The position numbers and the translations under genes are program-made. A stretch of 64,000 nucleotides of DNA from an uncultured Eubacteriales bacterium (lineage in GTDB: Bacteria; Bacillota; Clostridia; Oscillospirales; Acutalibacteraceae): NCBI GenBank assembly GCA_910580045.1, contig CAJTXF010000003.1, positions 1 to 64,000 on the forward strand, read 5' to 3'. Below the pieces are notes generated by a model. That model had not been told where the DNA came from, ran no database searches, and saw only the letters and a list, made by a program, of their open reading frames with translations. The number at the start of each line of letters is the position of its first letter. Position 1 is the stretch's first letter. Positions 1-9,080 of this stretch are shown piece after piece.

Positions 1-81
1 GGGGGGGGTAACACGAAAAACTCCTCGGCACGGACACTACCAAAGGCAGAGCATTGCGGTTTTCCGGGGGTTTTCATTCTG

Positions 82-101
82 TGGCTTCCTCAGTGAAGCC
101 A
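82..101 (+). other. Hairpin in the leader just upstream of the spoVB-like gene
   Basis: A perfect 7-bp stem (TGGCTTC / GAAGCCA) with a 6-nt loop ends four bases before the AAAAGGAG ribosome-binding site of the flippase gene. No U-tract follows, so it is not a terminator; it could affect translation. No clear sigma-A promoter was found in bases 1-118. Confidence 0.35.
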
Positions 102-118
102 GCAAAAGGAGCAGAGTC

Positions 119-1648
119 ATGACCAAGAAAAAGTTTTTCCTGCAGGGCACGCTGCTGACACTGGTGTCCCTGTTTCTCCGCATCACGAACATGGGCTATC
201 GCTCCTACCTGTCCCAGACCATTGGCTCAAAGGGAATGGGGCTCTATCAGCTGATTTTTTCTGTGTTTATGCTGACTGTCACCCTCTCCACCTCGGGCAT
301 CAGCCTGGCGGTCACCCGTATGGTAACAGCGGCGATAGCCAGCGGAAAAGGCAGGACAGTCCGCTCCGTGGTGGCCAAATGCTTTGGGTTCTGTCTGAGC
401 ATCAGCTTAACCATTGCCCTATGCTTGTTTTTCTTGGCAGACTTTGCGGCTGACGTTTTTCTGGGCGACCCTCAGGCGGCCCCTTGCCTGCGGATATTGG
501 GTGTTGGATTGCCTTTTATGTCCTTGTGCACCTGTATGAAAGGCTATTTCCTGGCAGTGGATGAGTCCTTGAACACTGCGGTTTCTGACACATTGGAGCA
601 AATCCTGACCATAGCAGCCACGGTGTTTTTCTTTTGGAACTATGCGCCTGAAAGCATTGAGACAGCCTGCCTGGCGGCAATGGCGGCCTCTACTCTCGGT
701 GAAGCGGTCTCTTTTCTTACCAGCTGGACCGCTTACCGCAGAAGCCTGCGCCGGAACACACCGCCAGAGCGGGAGAAAAGCCAGGGCGTTCTGCGGGGGC
801 TGAGCCATATCGCTCTGCCCTGTACCCTCAGCTCTGCTGCCAGAAGTATGCTGAATACAGGGGAGAATCTTCTCATTCCCCGGGAACTGCAGAGGTTCGG
901 GCTGGGGTACTCAGATGCGCTCTCGCAATACGGGCTTCTCCAGGGGATGGCCATGCCCATGCTGTATTTCCCCTCCTCATTTCTCACCTCTTTTGCGTCG
1001 CTTCTCATTCCGAAAATTGCCAAAGAGCGGGAACTCAGCCACAAAAAAGCTGTGGCATATATTTCGGGCAGAGCTGTGCAGGCAGCGCTCTGTTTTGGCA
1101 TGTTCTTTTCAGCGCTGTTTCTGGCCTTCGGGGACAGCTGGGGCCAGGCATTTTATCACAGCGACAGCGCTGGGGCCTATCTTCGGGTGCTGGCTCCTCT
1201 GGTACCCCTGACCTATTTGGACGTGGTGGTTGACAATCTCTTAAAGGGATTGGATGAGCAGTTCAATTCCATGAAGTACAACTTCACAGATTCCCTCATT
1301 CGGGTCATTTTGGTTCTGTGCCTGCTGCGTTTTTGGGGAATGGAGAGTTACGTGGGGATTCTGTTTTTCAGCACGATTTTCAACGCTTCTTTAAGTCTGC
1401 ACCGGCTGATAAAGGTCAGCGAGCTACGGCTCTCTCTGGGGCGCCACGTGTTTCTGCCGGCGCTTTGCGCAGGGGCAGCGGTAAGTCTGAGTGGGCTTCT
1501 GCTGCGGGGGCTGGTGATTCCCAATCACTTCCTGCTGGTATTTGTCCAGACCGGGCTGTCCGGAGCGATTTTCGCGGGGGCCTGCTTGGCAGTGAAATGG
1601 CTGGGCGAGCATTCTGAAGAACAGTCCTCAAGGGCAGAGGGGCACTGA
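119..1648 (+). CDS. spoVB: SpoVB-like polysaccharide/lipid flippase (MVF/MATE-like)
   Basis: This 509-residue, very hydrophobic protein has about 14 predicted membrane segments and opens like the stage V sporulation protein B / polysaccharide biosynthesis flippase family, with a KKKFFLQGTLLT start followed by GSKGMGLYQLIFSVFML. The family moves lipid-linked cell-wall or cortex precursors across the membrane. AAAAGGAG lies 8 nt before the ATG. The gene stands alone and ends at a terminator. Clostridia often carry several SpoVB paralogues, so a role in the spore cortex rather than another surface polymer is an inference. Confidence 0.75.
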   Translation: MTKKKFFLQGTLLTLVSLFLRITNMGYRSYLSQTIGSKGMGLYQLIFSVFMLTVTLSTSGISLAVTRMVTAAIASGKGRTVRSVVAKCFGFCLSISLTIALCLFFLADFAADVFLGDPQAAPCLRILGVGLPFMSLCTCMKGYFLAVDESLNTAVSDTLEQILTIAATVFFFWNYAPESIETACLAAMAASTLGEAVSFLTSWTAYRRSLRRNTPPEREKSQGVLRGLSHIALPCTLSSAARSMLNTGENLLIPRELQRFGLGYSDALSQYGLLQGMAMPMLYFPSSFLTSFASLLIPKIAKERELSHKKAVAYISGRAVQAALCFGMFFSALFLAFGDSWGQAFYHSDSAGAYLRVLAPLVPLTYLDVVVDNLLKGLDEQFNSMKYNFTDSLIRVILVLCLLRFWGMESYVGILFFSTIFNASLSLHRLIKVSELRLSLGRHVFLPALCAGAAVSLSGLLLRGLVIPNHFLLVFVQTGLSGAIFAGACLAVKWLGEHSEEQSSRAEGH

Positions 1649-1662
1649 AAAAATATCTGCTT

Positions 1663-1699
1663 CCGCCGCTGGTCTAAGAAAGACCGGCGGTGTTTTTTC
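1663..1699 (+). terminator. Rho-independent terminator after the spoVB-like gene
   Basis: A GC-rich stem (CCGCC..GGTCT with AGACCGGCGG, one bulge) with loop AAGA is followed by TGTTTTTTCT, 14 bases after the stop codon. Confidence 0.8.
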
Positions 1700-1762
1700 T
1701 GGGAGAGGGTGGGATTATCCAGCGTTATCTGGGTGGTTCATAAAGTTTTTACAAATACTGTA

Positions 1763-1791
1763 TTGACTTTTTCTGACCATAGTGGTACATT
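1763..1791 (+). promoter_or_regulatory. Sigma-A promoter of the heat-shock operon
   Basis: TTGACT (1763-1768) and TACATT (1786-1791) are separated by 17 bases. The predicted start, near 1798-1800, falls directly before the CIRCE operator, which suits HrcA repression. Confidence 0.75.
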
Positions 1792-1802
1792 ATAGATACA
1801 GC

Positions 1803-1829
1803 TTAGCACTCGTACAACAAGAGTGCTAA
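1803..1829 (+). promoter_or_regulatory. CIRCE operator (HrcA-binding inverted repeat)
   Basis: TTAGCACTC, nine bases, then GAGTGCTAA: an exact match to the CIRCE consensus (9-bp arms, 9-bp spacer). It sits between the promoter and the hrcA start, so HrcA should autoregulate hrcA-grpE-dnaK-dnaJ. Confidence 0.96.
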
Positions 1830-1852
1830 AACGAGCCGGGAGGGCAGAAAGG

Positions 1853-2890
1853 ATGGCTGTTCCCATGGAGCTTACCCTACGGAAAGAAAAGATACTGGCC
1901 TCTGTAATCACAGGCTTTATCCAAAACGGGGAGCCAGTGGGCAGCAAGGTCATTGCGGAGGAGATAGGCGTTTCCTCTGCCACAGTGCGGAATGAAATGG
2001 CCAGCCTTACTGAGCTGGGGCTTTTGGAGCAGCCCCATACCTCGGCTGGACGAGTGCCATCCCAGAAAGGTTACCGGGAATATGTGGATAGGCTGATGCA
2101 GGTGCCAGAGCTGAACCCTGTCCAGAAGCAGCGCATCGATGCGTACCTGGCGCCTGGAATGTACGATTCGGAGCAGCTGCTTCTACGCACAGTACAGACA
2201 GCGGCAGCGCTCAGCCGGTGTACAGCGGCAGTCACCACACCGGGAGGGCCGGGAGCTAGGGTGAAAGCGGTTCAGCTGGTGCAGACCAGCCGCCGTACAG
2301 CCATGCTGCTGATAATGAGTTCTGCCGGTACTATGAAAAGCCGGGTGTTCCGCTGTGATTATAACTTGACCAATGACATCCTCCGGGTGTTCTTCCGGCT
2401 GTTTAACGAGCGGCTCACAGGAAAATGTGTCTCAGAGATTACCCCCGCCTTTCTGCAGAGCCTGGGTGCCTCCTTGGGCGAGATGTATTCCCTGATTGGC
2501 GCACCGCTGCGGGCACTGCTGGAGGCTGCCTCGGATACAGCACACACAGATATACTGCTGGCGGGACAGATGAATCTGTTCCTCTGTCCTGAGCTGAGCA
2601 CAACAGGCGCCCGGCGGGTGCTGGATTTTTTGGAGCGGCGGGAGGAGCTGTTCTCCCTGCTGAACCAGAAGCCTGGCAGAGTAACAGCGCTGATTGGCCG
2701 GGAATGCGGCTGGCCGGAGTTGGAGAATATCTCCCTGCTGACAGCCCGGTATCGTGTGGAGGGCCAAGACGCGGGAGCGGTGATGGTGGCAGGGCCTGTG
2801 CGGATGGATTATCCTCGGCTGACAGCGATACTGCGGTATTTGTCTGAGACGATAAGCGAGCAGCTGACCCTCCTTGCAGGAGAAGAATAG
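1853..2890 (+). CDS. hrcA: Heat-inducible transcription repressor HrcA
   Basis: A 345-residue repressor of the class I heat-shock genes. The N-terminal winged helix (about 1-75) carries the family signature PHTSAGRVPSQKGYREYVD, followed by the GAF-like dimerisation region. The ATG at 1853 is chosen because GGGAGG/AGAAAGG precedes it. An in-frame ATG at 1823 lies inside the right arm of the CIRCE element and has no ribosome-binding site. It is first in the operon with grpE, a MazG-like gene, dnaK and dnaJ, and HrcA activity normally depends on GroEL. Confidence 0.96.
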   Translation: MAVPMELTLRKEKILASVITGFIQNGEPVGSKVIAEEIGVSSATVRNEMASLTELGLLEQPHTSAGRVPSQKGYREYVDRLMQVPELNPVQKQRIDAYLAPGMYDSEQLLLRTVQTAAALSRCTAAVTTPGGPGARVKAVQLVQTSRRTAMLLIMSSAGTMKSRVFRCDYNLTNDILRVFFRLFNERLTGKCVSEITPAFLQSLGASLGEMYSLIGAPLRALLEAASDTAHTDILLAGQMNLFLCPELSTTGARRVLDFLERREELFSLLNQKPGRVTALIGRECGWPELENISLLTARYRVEGQDAGAVMVAGPVRMDYPRLTAILRYLSETISEQLTLLAGEE

Positions 2891-2982
2891 CAGAAAATGC
2901 GGCGTTTTGCCGCGGAGATACAGTGGACAGCAGGACAAGATAGTATAAGCGCCTGATATTTTTGAAGAGAGGAGCCTGAAAG

Positions 2983-3519
2983 ATGAAAGACAAAGAGAAA
3001 AAGCCTTCTGAGGCAGAAGTGCCGCTGGAGCAGGAGACAGAGGAGCCCCAGGAGGCTCCGGAAAACAAACCGCCGGAGGGCGAACTGGAAAAACTGCAGG
3101 CTGAGCTGGCGGGGCAGAAAGAGCAGTACCTTCGGGTGCTGGCAGAGTATGACAATTTCCGCAAACGTACAGCAGCGGAAAAGACAGGCATCTATAATAA
3201 CGCGGTGTCCGATACTGTACAGGCGATTCTGCCTATTGCTGACAATATTGGCTTGGCGCTGAACCAAGAGAATGCCTCTGCTGAGGATATGCGCAAAGGT
3301 GTAGAGATGATAGAGGCCCAGATTGAGGCGGTGTTCGAAAAATTGGGAATCACAGCCTCCGGAGAAGTAGGGGACGCCTTTGACCCCAATCTTCACAACG
3401 CTGTGGCCCATATTGAGGATGAAAATTTGGGTGAGAATGTAATCTCCGCAGTGTTCCAGAAAGGATATACTCTGGGCGACAGGGTGGTCCGCCACGCCAT
3501 GGTGCAGGTGGCCAACTGA
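2983..3519 (+). CDS. grpE: Nucleotide exchange factor GrpE
   Basis: A 178-residue co-chaperone that releases ADP from DnaK. The first 40 residues are acidic and low in complexity, then comes a long coiled coil (about 35-90, containing the typical YLRVLAEYDNFRKRT). The C-terminal beta domain ends VFQKGYTLGDRVVRHAMVQVA, close to the family signature. GAGAGGAG precedes the ATG. It lies 92 bases after hrcA and 13 bases before the MazG-like gene, within the CIRCE-controlled operon. Confidence 0.96.
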   Translation: MKDKEKKPSEAEVPLEQETEEPQEAPENKPPEGELEKLQAELAGQKEQYLRVLAEYDNFRKRTAAEKTGIYNNAVSDTVQAILPIADNIGLALNQENASAEDMRKGVEMIEAQIEAVFEKLGITASGEVGDAFDPNLHNAVAHIEDENLGENVISAVFQKGYTLGDRVVRHAMVQVAN

Positions 3520-3532
3520 GAGGGGTGACACA

Positions 3533-3862
3533 ATGAGTAAGTCATTTGCCGAAATGCAGGATATGTATCGGAATGTGGTGCGCCGCTTTCAAGAGATTGA
3601 GGGCAAACCATGGCAGGCACAGGGCGCGATGATTGAGCTGACAAAGCAGACAGGTGAACTGGCCAAGCAGGTCATGCTGAAAGAAAACTATTATGCCTGG
3701 GCCGGGGAAGAAATGGAAGTGAATCAGCGGCTGGGGAACGAGATGGCTGATGTGATTGCCCAAGTGATGCGGCTGGCGGACTATTACCAGATTGACTTGG
3801 AGCAGGCGTTTATCGAGGCCAGAGAGGACGAGGATAAGTATCTCAGCGCCAGAGGCGTGTAG
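3533..3862 (+). CDS. MazG-like nucleotide pyrophosphohydrolase-domain protein
   Basis: A 109-residue all-alpha protein with the pattern of short MazG/NTP-PPase-like proteins: ELTKQTGELAKQVM, then GNEMADVIAQVMRLADYYQIDLEQAF and a charged tail. The Glu and Glu-x-x-Asp positions could bind Mg and an NTP. Related proteins hydrolyse (d)NTPs to monophosphates, but no substrate can be read here. It starts 13 bases after grpE behind AGAGGGGTGAC and ends 58 bases before dnaK. A gene of this kind between grpE and dnaK is not the usual HSP operon layout. Confidence 0.7.
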   Translation: MSKSFAEMQDMYRNVVRRFQEIEGKPWQAQGAMIELTKQTGELAKQVMLKENYYAWAGEEMEVNQRLGNEMADVIAQVMRLADYYQIDLEQAFIEAREDEDKYLSARGV

Positions 3863-3920
3863 GATTATTTTGACAGGTAATAAAAATTATAAATAGAGAA
3901 AACAAGAGAGGTAATTTTTT

Positions 3921-5765
3921 ATGGCAAAAACGATTGGTATTGATTTGGGTACAACAAATTCCTGTGTAGCGGTGATTGAGGGCGGCGAGCCTGTAGTCAT
4001 TGCCAACGCAGAGGGCGCCCGCACGACCCCCTCTGTAGTGGCATTCAGCAAAACCGGTGAGCGTATGGTGGGCCAGGTAGCTAAGCGCCAGGCGATTACT
4101 AACCCTGACCGCACGGTTGCCTCTATCAAGCGGGAGATGGGCACTGCCCATAAGGTGACTCTGGATGACAAGAGCTATACGCCTCAGGAAATCAGCGCGA
4201 TGATTCTGCAGAAGCTGAAGGCTGACGCGGAGGCCTATCTGGGCGAGACCGTCACCAGCGCGGTGATTACTGTGCCTGCCTATTTCACTGACGCCCAGCG
4301 CCAGGCCACCAAGGACGCTGGCAAAATCGCGGGGCTGGAGGTCAAGCGCATCATCAACGAGCCTACTGCCGCAGCTCTGTCTTACGGTGTAGACAAGGAT
4401 AATGACCAAAAAGTTATGGTTTACGACTTGGGCGGCGGCACCTTTGACGTGTCCATTATTGAGATGGGTGACGGGGTCCAGGAAGTGCTTGCCACAGCGG
4501 GCAACAACCGTTTGGGCGGCGACGACTTCGACCAGCGCATAATTGATTGGATTGTAGGCGGCTTCAAGGTGGAGCAGGGGATTGATTTGTCCGGGGATAG
4601 GATGGCCATGCAGCGTATTAAAGAGGCTGCCGAGAAGGCCAAGATTGAGCTCTCCGGCGTGACTAGCGCAGCCATTAACCTGCCCTTCATCACTGCCGAT
4701 GCCACTGGCCCCAAGCATTTGGACATGACCCTCAGCCGGGCCAAGTTTAATGAGCTGACTGCCGATTTGGTGGAAAAGACCATGGGTCCTGTGCGCCAGG
4801 CCCTGCAGGACAGCGGGCTGTCCATTGGTGAAATCAACAAGGTGCTTCTGGTAGGCGGCTCCTCTCGGATTCCTGCTGTGCAGGACGCGGTGAAGAATTT
4901 TATTGGCAAGGAGCCCTTCAAGGGCATTAACCCAGACGAGTGTGTGGCAATGGGCGCGGCCATTCAGGCTGGTGTGCTGAACAATGAGGTCCAGGGTCTG
5001 CTGCTGCTGGACGTGACGCCCCTGAGCCTGGGCGTGGAGACCATGGGCGGCGTTATGACCAAAATCATTGAGCGCAACACCACGATTCCCACCAAAAAGA
5101 GCCAGGTCTTCTCCACTGCCGCTGACGGCCAGACCCAGGTGGAGGTCAACGTGCTCCAGGGCGAGCGGGAATTCGCCAGGGACAATAAGCAGCTGGGTCT
5201 CTTTAAGCTGGACGGCATTGCTCCCGCGCCCCGGGGCATCCCTCAGATTGAGGTCACCTTTGATATTGACGCCAACGGCATTGTAAATGTTTCTGCCAAG
5301 GATTTGGGCACTGGCAAGGAGCAGCATATTACCATCAGCTCCAGCTCCAACATGAGCAAGGAGGATATTGACAAGGCTGTGAAGGCCGCCGAGCAGTTTG
5401 CCGAGGAGGATAAAAAGCGCCGGGACGAGGTGGACACCAAGAACAACGCCGAGAACCTGTGCTATTCCGCTGAGAAGCTGATGGCTGACAGCGGTGACAA
5501 GCTCCAGGAGGCTGACAAGAACGAGGTGAACGTAAAGGTTGCCGCCCTGCGGGATAAGCTGCAGAACGGCTCTTTGGAGGATATCAAGGCTGGTATGGAT
5601 GATTTGCAGAAGGCCGTATACGCGGTCAGCGAGAAGCTGTACCAGCAGGCCGCTCCCCAGCAGGGCCCCGAAGGCCCCCAGAACCCCGGCAATCCCGGCG
5701 GCGGTGAGCCCGGCGCGGGCGGGGACGGCAATGTCTATGACGCGGACTTTAAGGACGTAAACTAA
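3921..5765 (+). CDS. dnaK: Chaperone DnaK (Hsp70)
   Basis: A 614-residue Hsp70. The ATPase domain (about 1-355) shows [33 protein letters not shown] and [14 protein letters not shown]. The substrate domain contains [19 protein letters not shown] and the helical lid follows. The tail is rich in Gly/Pro/Gln and ends DADFKDVN, like the family C terminus. Length matches Gram-positive DnaK. AGAGAGGTAATTTTTT precedes the ATG. It works with DnaJ and GrpE from the same operon. Confidence 0.98.
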   Translation: MAKTIGIDLGTTNSCVAVIEGGEPVVIANAEGARTTPSVVAFSKTGERMVGQVAKRQAITNPDRTVASIKREMGTAHKVTLDDKSYTPQEISAMILQKLKADAEAYLGETVTSAVITVPAYFTDAQRQATKDAGKIAGLEVKRIINEPTAAALSYGVDKDNDQKVMVYDLGGGTFDVSIIEMGDGVQEVLATAGNNRLGGDDFDQRIIDWIVGGFKVEQGIDLSGDRMAMQRIKEAAEKAKIELSGVTSAAINLPFITADATGPKHLDMTLSRAKFNELTADLVEKTMGPVRQALQDSGLSIGEINKVLLVGGSSRIPAVQDAVKNFIGKEPFKGINPDECVAMGAAIQAGVLNNEVQGLLLLDVTPLSLGVETMGGVMTKIIERNTTIPTKKSQVFSTAADGQTQVEVNVLQGEREFARDNKQLGLFKLDGIAPAPRGIPQIEVTFDIDANGIVNVSAKDLGTGKEQHITISSSSNMSKEDIDKAVKAAEQFAEEDKKRRDEVDTKNNAENLCYSAEKLMADSGDKLQEADKNEVNVKVAALRDKLQNGSLEDIKAGMDDLQKAVYAVSEKLYQQAAPQQGPEGPQNPGNPGGGEPGAGGDGNVYDADFKDVN

Positions 5766-5790
5766 GCCCCGGCATCAGGAGTTGATTTGA

Positions 5791-6942
5791 GTGGCAGACA
5801 AGAGAGACTACTATGAGGTGCTGGGCATACAGAAGGCCGCCTCTGAGGATGAGATAAAAAAAGCCTACCGCCAGCTGGCAAAGAAGTACCACCCGGACTT
5901 GAACCCGGACGATAAAACCGCCGAGGCCAAGTTCAAAGAGGTGAACGAGGCCTATGAGGTGCTCTCCGATAAAGATAAGCGGGCCCGCTATGACCAGTTC
6001 GGCCATGCGGGGGTAGACCCCAACTTTGGAGGTGGGGCAGGAGGGGGGAACCCCTTCCAAGGCGCGGGCTTCGATATCAGCGACATTTTCGACAGCTTCT
6101 TTGGGGGCGGCTTTGGCGGCGGAGGCCGCAGGGCCAATCCCAACGCCCCGCGCCAGGGCAGCGATGTGCAGGCCAATATAGCCATTGACTTTGAGGAAGC
6201 AGCCAAGGGCTGCAAAAAGAATGTGGAGTATCAGCAAATCGAGACCTGCGCGGACTGCCACGGCACTGGCGCGGCAGAGGGTACAACGCCAAAAACCTGC
6301 CCAAACTGTAATGGCTCCGGTCAGGTGCGGGTGAGCCAGCGTACGCCCTTTGGCGTCATGCAGTCTACCCAGACCTGCGACCGCTGCCGGGGTACAGGTA
6401 AAATCATTGAGAGCCCCTGCCGTACCTGTGACGGCAAAGGCCGCGTCCGGCGCCGGAAGACTATTGAGGTCTCCGTGCCTGCGGGCATCAGTGATGAACA
6501 GATTTTGAATGTAAGCGGCAAGGGCAACGCGGGCACTAATGGCGGTCCTAACGGGGATTTGCATGTGTATGTGTCTGTTCGGCCCCACCCCATCTTCCAG
6601 CGCCGGGGCAATGACGTGTGGTGCGAAATGCCCATTACCTTCACCCAAGCGGCTCTGGGCGCAGACGTGGAGGTTCCCACCCTGGACGGCCGGGTCAGCT
6701 ATCATGTCCACGAGGGCACCCAGCCTGGGGATGTGTTCCGGCTCAAGGGCAAGGGCATCCAAAATCTGCATAATGCCCGCAGCAGGGGAGACCAGTATGT
6801 GCAGGTGACTGTGGAGGTGCCCAAGAACCTGAACAAACGCCAGAAAGAGATTCTGGCTGAGCTGGACAACAACACGGACGACAAGAACTATCAAAAGCGC
6901 AAAAGCTTTTTCGGGAAGCTGAAGGATATGTTCGGTGACTAA
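5791..6942 (+). CDS. dnaJ: Chaperone DnaJ (Hsp40)
   Basis: A 383-residue type I J-protein with GTG start behind AGGAG. The J domain (1-70) has the HPD motif in [11 protein letters not shown], a Gly/Phe-rich linker follows (about 75-110), and four zinc repeats are present: [24 protein letters not shown] and CRTCDGKG. The C-terminal substrate domain is complete. It stimulates DnaK ATPase and delivers clients. It is last in the heat-shock operon and is followed by a terminator. Confidence 0.97.
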   Translation: MADKRDYYEVLGIQKAASEDEIKKAYRQLAKKYHPDLNPDDKTAEAKFKEVNEAYEVLSDKDKRARYDQFGHAGVDPNFGGGAGGGNPFQGAGFDISDIFDSFFGGGFGGGGRRANPNAPRQGSDVQANIAIDFEEAAKGCKKNVEYQQIETCADCHGTGAAEGTTPKTCPNCNGSGQVRVSQRTPFGVMQSTQTCDRCRGTGKIIESPCRTCDGKGRVRRRKTIEVSVPAGISDEQILNVSGKGNAGTNGGPNGDLHVYVSVRPHPIFQRRGNDVWCEMPITFTQAALGADVEVPTLDGRVSYHVHEGTQPGDVFRLKGKGIQNLHNARSRGDQYVQVTVEVPKNLNKRQKEILAELDNNTDDKNYQKRKSFFGKLKDMFGD

Positions 6943-6953
6943 GAATTAGTAAT

Positions 6954-7003
6954 AAAAGCCCCTGTTGGCAGACTGCCTGAGCAACTGCTGACGGGGCTTT
7001 TTC
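6954..7003 (+). terminator. Terminator of the heat-shock operon
   Basis: AAAAGCCCC pairs with GGGGCTTTTT around a loop that has weak internal pairing, just after the dnaJ stop. Confidence 0.8.
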
Positions 7004-7051
7004 TGTGGAAAAGAGGAATTACGAATGGGGGAGGGAAAGCCGCATATATAT

Positions 7052-7110
7052 GTATAGTTAACGCAGTTCAAAAGAGGTTTTTACCGATTTTCAAGTGCGT
7101 TTACTATAAC
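7052..7110 (+). repeat. MITE-like inverted-repeat element, short copy
   Basis: The left arm TATAGTTAACGCA (7053-7065) pairs with the right arm TGCGTTTACTATA (7096-7108) with one mismatch. The inner 30 bases hold a GGTTTTTACC hairpin flanked by AAAA/TTTT. Both ends match the elements at 18844 and 48940. It looks like an internally deleted version of the 18844 copy, in the opposite orientation. It lies between the dnaJ terminator and the stop of the convergent MATE gene. Confidence 0.75.
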
Positions 7111-7113
7111 AGC

Positions 7114-8502
7114 TCACAGGCGTATCTTTGTCCATTGCCCTTTGCGGAAGCGGAAAAAGGTCAACAGGAACCGCAGGGCCTGGTCAGCAAAGGTGCCCAG
7201 CCATGCGCCGATGAGCCCAACGCCTAAGGGATAGCACAGCAGCCAGCTCAGGCCAGGGCGGATGCAGGTAACACTGATAAGAGATACCAGCGCGGTGAAC
7301 TTTGTGTCGCCCGCGCCCCGCAGGCAGCCAAACAGTACCACCTGCTCAATTTGGAAGAACAGGGTAATACTCAGAATGCGCATGATGATGGAGCCGTATT
7401 CCAAAATAGGCGTTTCCTGGGAGAACAGCATGAAGATTTCCTTGCCGAACAGAAAGTAGGCGGTAGAGACCAAACAGGCGCAGAGCAGCCCGAGCTTTTG
7501 ACACACATTGCCATATACCTTGGCCATATCCGGACGCTGCCGCCCCAAGCTCTGACCAATCAGGGTAACAGACGCCACGGAAAGCCCGTCTCCAAAAGAG
7601 AAAGACATGCTCATCATATTCATGCCAATCTGGTGGGCAGCCATCTGTGTGGTACCCAGATGGGCCACTGTCATGGCAAAGAGCAAAAAACCAACCCGCA
7701 GGCAGAGCTGCTCCACGAAGGCGCTGGAGCCTACATTCAACAGGGATTTGACGCTGATTTTGTCCGCAATCCAGCCCTTGACCGAGCGCAGGCAGATAAA
7801 GCCATCGCTGCGCAGCACAGAGGCCAGACTGAGACAGCAGGCACAGACTGTTCCAATCACAGTGGCCAGTGCCGCGCCCCGCACCCCCAGAGCGGGGAAC
7901 CCGAAGTTGCCGCCAATGAGCAGATAGTTAAACACCACATTGACCGTGTTGGAGATAACATTGGTCAGCATGGCAATGCGGGTGTTGCCCGCGCCCCGCT
8001 GGGCGGCATTCAGCATTAAGGAAACTGTGGAGAACCCCAGCCCGCCCATGATGATTTGCAGATACTGCACCGCGTACTCGTGGGTATCGGCCTGAGAGCC
8101 TACCATGCGGACAATAGGACTGGCAAATGTGACGAATACGATGCTGACGACAGCGGTCAGGCCAAGGGTAATCAGCAGCACCATGCGGACAACACGATTG
8201 GCGCTTTCCTGGTCTCCCGCGCCCTTCCGCCGGGCGACAATGGCAGAGACCGCCACATTCATGGACAGGAAGATAGCCAGGCCAAGGAACTTCGGCTGAG
8301 TGGTCAACCCCACCGCCGCAATGGCGAAGGAGCCCAGAGAGCCCACCATGATGGTGTCCACCAGGCCTGCCAGACAGACAAAGAAGGATTCCAGCACAGA
8401 GGGCCAGGCCACTGCCAGAGCATCCTTTACAATCTGTCCGCTGGAGGGGAAGTCTCCCAGCTCCATGCCCTTGCATACCTTTTGGGGATTTACAAACTGC
8501 AA
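7114..8502 (-). CDS. MATE family multidrug/metabolite exporter
   Basis: A roughly 462-residue protein with 12 membrane segments and the two-fold MATE pattern: LAVAWPSVLESFFVCLAGLVDTIMVG near the start, and a second half beginning around residue 235. MATE proteins export drugs or metabolites using H+ or Na+ gradients; no substrate can be read. The TTG at 8502 is chosen because AGGAG (CTCCT on the plus strand, 8513-8517) lies upstream. ATG at 8466 is an alternative. The longer frame reaching 8568 begins inside the -35 box of its own promoter and is rejected. Confidence 0.88.
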   Translation of the reverse strand: MQFVNPQKVCKGMELGDFPSSGQIVKDALAVAWPSVLESFFVCLAGLVDTIMVGSLGSFAIAAVGLTTQPKFLGLAIFLSMNVAVSAIVARRKGAGDQESANRVVRMVLLITLGLTAVVSIVFVTFASPIVRMVGSQADTHEYAVQYLQIIMGGLGFSTVSLMLNAAQRGAGNTRIAMLTNVISNTVNVVFNYLLIGGNFGFPALGVRGAALATVIGTVCACCLSLASVLRSDGFICLRSVKGWIADKISVKSLLNVGSSAFVEQLCLRVGFLLFAMTVAHLGTTQMAAHQIGMNMMSMSFSFGDGLSVASVTLIGQSLGRQRPDMAKVYGNVCQKLGLLCACLVSTAYFLFGKEIFMLFSQETPILEYGSIIMRILSITLFFQIEQVVLFGCLRGAGDTKFTALVSLISVTCIRPGLSWLLCYPLGVGLIGAWLGTFADQALRFLLTFFRFRKGQWTKIRL

Positions 8503-8539
8503 TGTATTCACGCTCCTGAAAATAGTTGTCAATGCAATT

Positions 8540-8568
8540 ATTATACACCCAATGGCAAAGAATTGCAA
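8540..8568 (-). promoter_or_regulatory. Sigma-A promoter of the MATE gene
   Basis: On the minus strand TTGCAA (8568-8563), 17 bases, then a perfect TATAAT (8545-8540). It rules out the most upstream start codon of the MATE frame. Confidence 0.8.
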
Positions 8569-8676
8569 GTACCCCAGAGCAGAGGAAACAGATTATAAAT
8601 CTGGAAGGCGCAGCTTGGTACTTTGTAAAGAAATATCCCAGGTTTACAGCAGATTAGCCGGATTTTATCACCTTAA

Positions 8677-8700
8677 TTATCGATAAGTTGCTATCGATAA
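8677..8700 (+). promoter_or_regulatory. Twin palindrome operator upstream of the hydrogenase operon
   Basis: TTATCGATA, AGTTGC, TATCGATAA: a perfect 9-bp inverted repeat whose arms are also near-palindromes, so TATCGATAA occurs twice in tandem. The perfect palindrome AACAATTGTT follows at once (8699-8708). It sits between the divergent MATE and hydrogenase promoters, about 30 bases before the hydrogenase -35 box. The cognate regulator is unknown. Confidence 0.55.
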
Positions 8701-8728
8701 CAATTGTTGAGATATCAAAATTTACTCA

Positions 8729-8757
8729 TTGCAAATAGGCGCGAAAAATGATAGAAT
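8729..8757 (+). promoter_or_regulatory. Sigma-A promoter of the sensory hydrogenase operon
   Basis: TTGCAA (8729-8734), 17 bases, TAGAAT (8752-8757). Transcription would start near 8764 and give a leader of about 40 bases. Confidence 0.75.
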
Positions 8758-8803
8758 ATAGCTATAAGATTCCACCACAACACTCTTTTAGGAGGTCAAA
8801 ATT

Positions 8804-9043
8804 ATGAAAGTCACAGTGTGCATCGGTAGTTCCTGCCATATCAAGGGTTCCCGTCAGGTGGTTGAGCAGCTCCAGCAGCTCATCGCGGACAACGGCTTGA
8901 AGGAGAAAGTTGACCTGGGCGGCACCTTCTGCATGGGTAAGTGCCAGCAAGGCGTCTGCGTCACAGTGGACGACCAGTTCCACTCCGTGTCTCCTGATAC
9001 TGTGGAGAGTTTCTTCGAGACCAACATTAAGGCCAAGGTCTGA
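8804..9043 (+). CDS. Thioredoxin-like [2Fe-2S] ferredoxin domain protein
   Basis: A 79-residue protein with the thioredoxin-like ferredoxin fold of NuoE/HydC C-terminal domains. Four Cys sit in the expected pairs: CIGSSCHIKG (Cys6, Cys11) and CMGKCQQGVC (with further Cys near 47, 51 and 56). It probably passes electrons to or from the hydrogenase-like protein encoded 37 bases downstream. AGGAGG precedes the ATG by 9 nt. It is the first gene after the promoter at 8729. Confidence 0.85.
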   Translation: MKVTVCIGSSCHIKGSRQVVEQLQQLIADNGLKEKVDLGGTFCMGKCQQGVCVTVDDQFHSVSPDTVESFFETNIKAKV

Positions 9044-9080
9044 ACACCTTGCAGCATCGCACAGAAAGGAGACTGGGAGT

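Noticed and set aside
1..8. Run of eight G at the window start
   Set aside because: Probably the arbitrary window edge or a contig-end artefact; nothing around it supports a feature.
3843..5327. Long antisense frame opposite dnaK
   Set aside because: Typical shadow of a GC-rich conserved gene; no ribosome-binding site and no recognisable domain. The same applies to the long antisense frames opposite dnaJ, hydG and hydF.
8503..8568. Upstream extension of the MATE frame
   Set aside because: It would begin inside the -35 box of a good promoter whose -10 box is a perfect TATAAT, so it cannot be translated from that transcript.
8910..9080. Upstream extension of the sensory hydrogenase frame
   Set aside because: Overlaps the [2Fe-2S] protein in another frame with low-quality sequence; AAAGGAG and the Cys motifs favour 9081.
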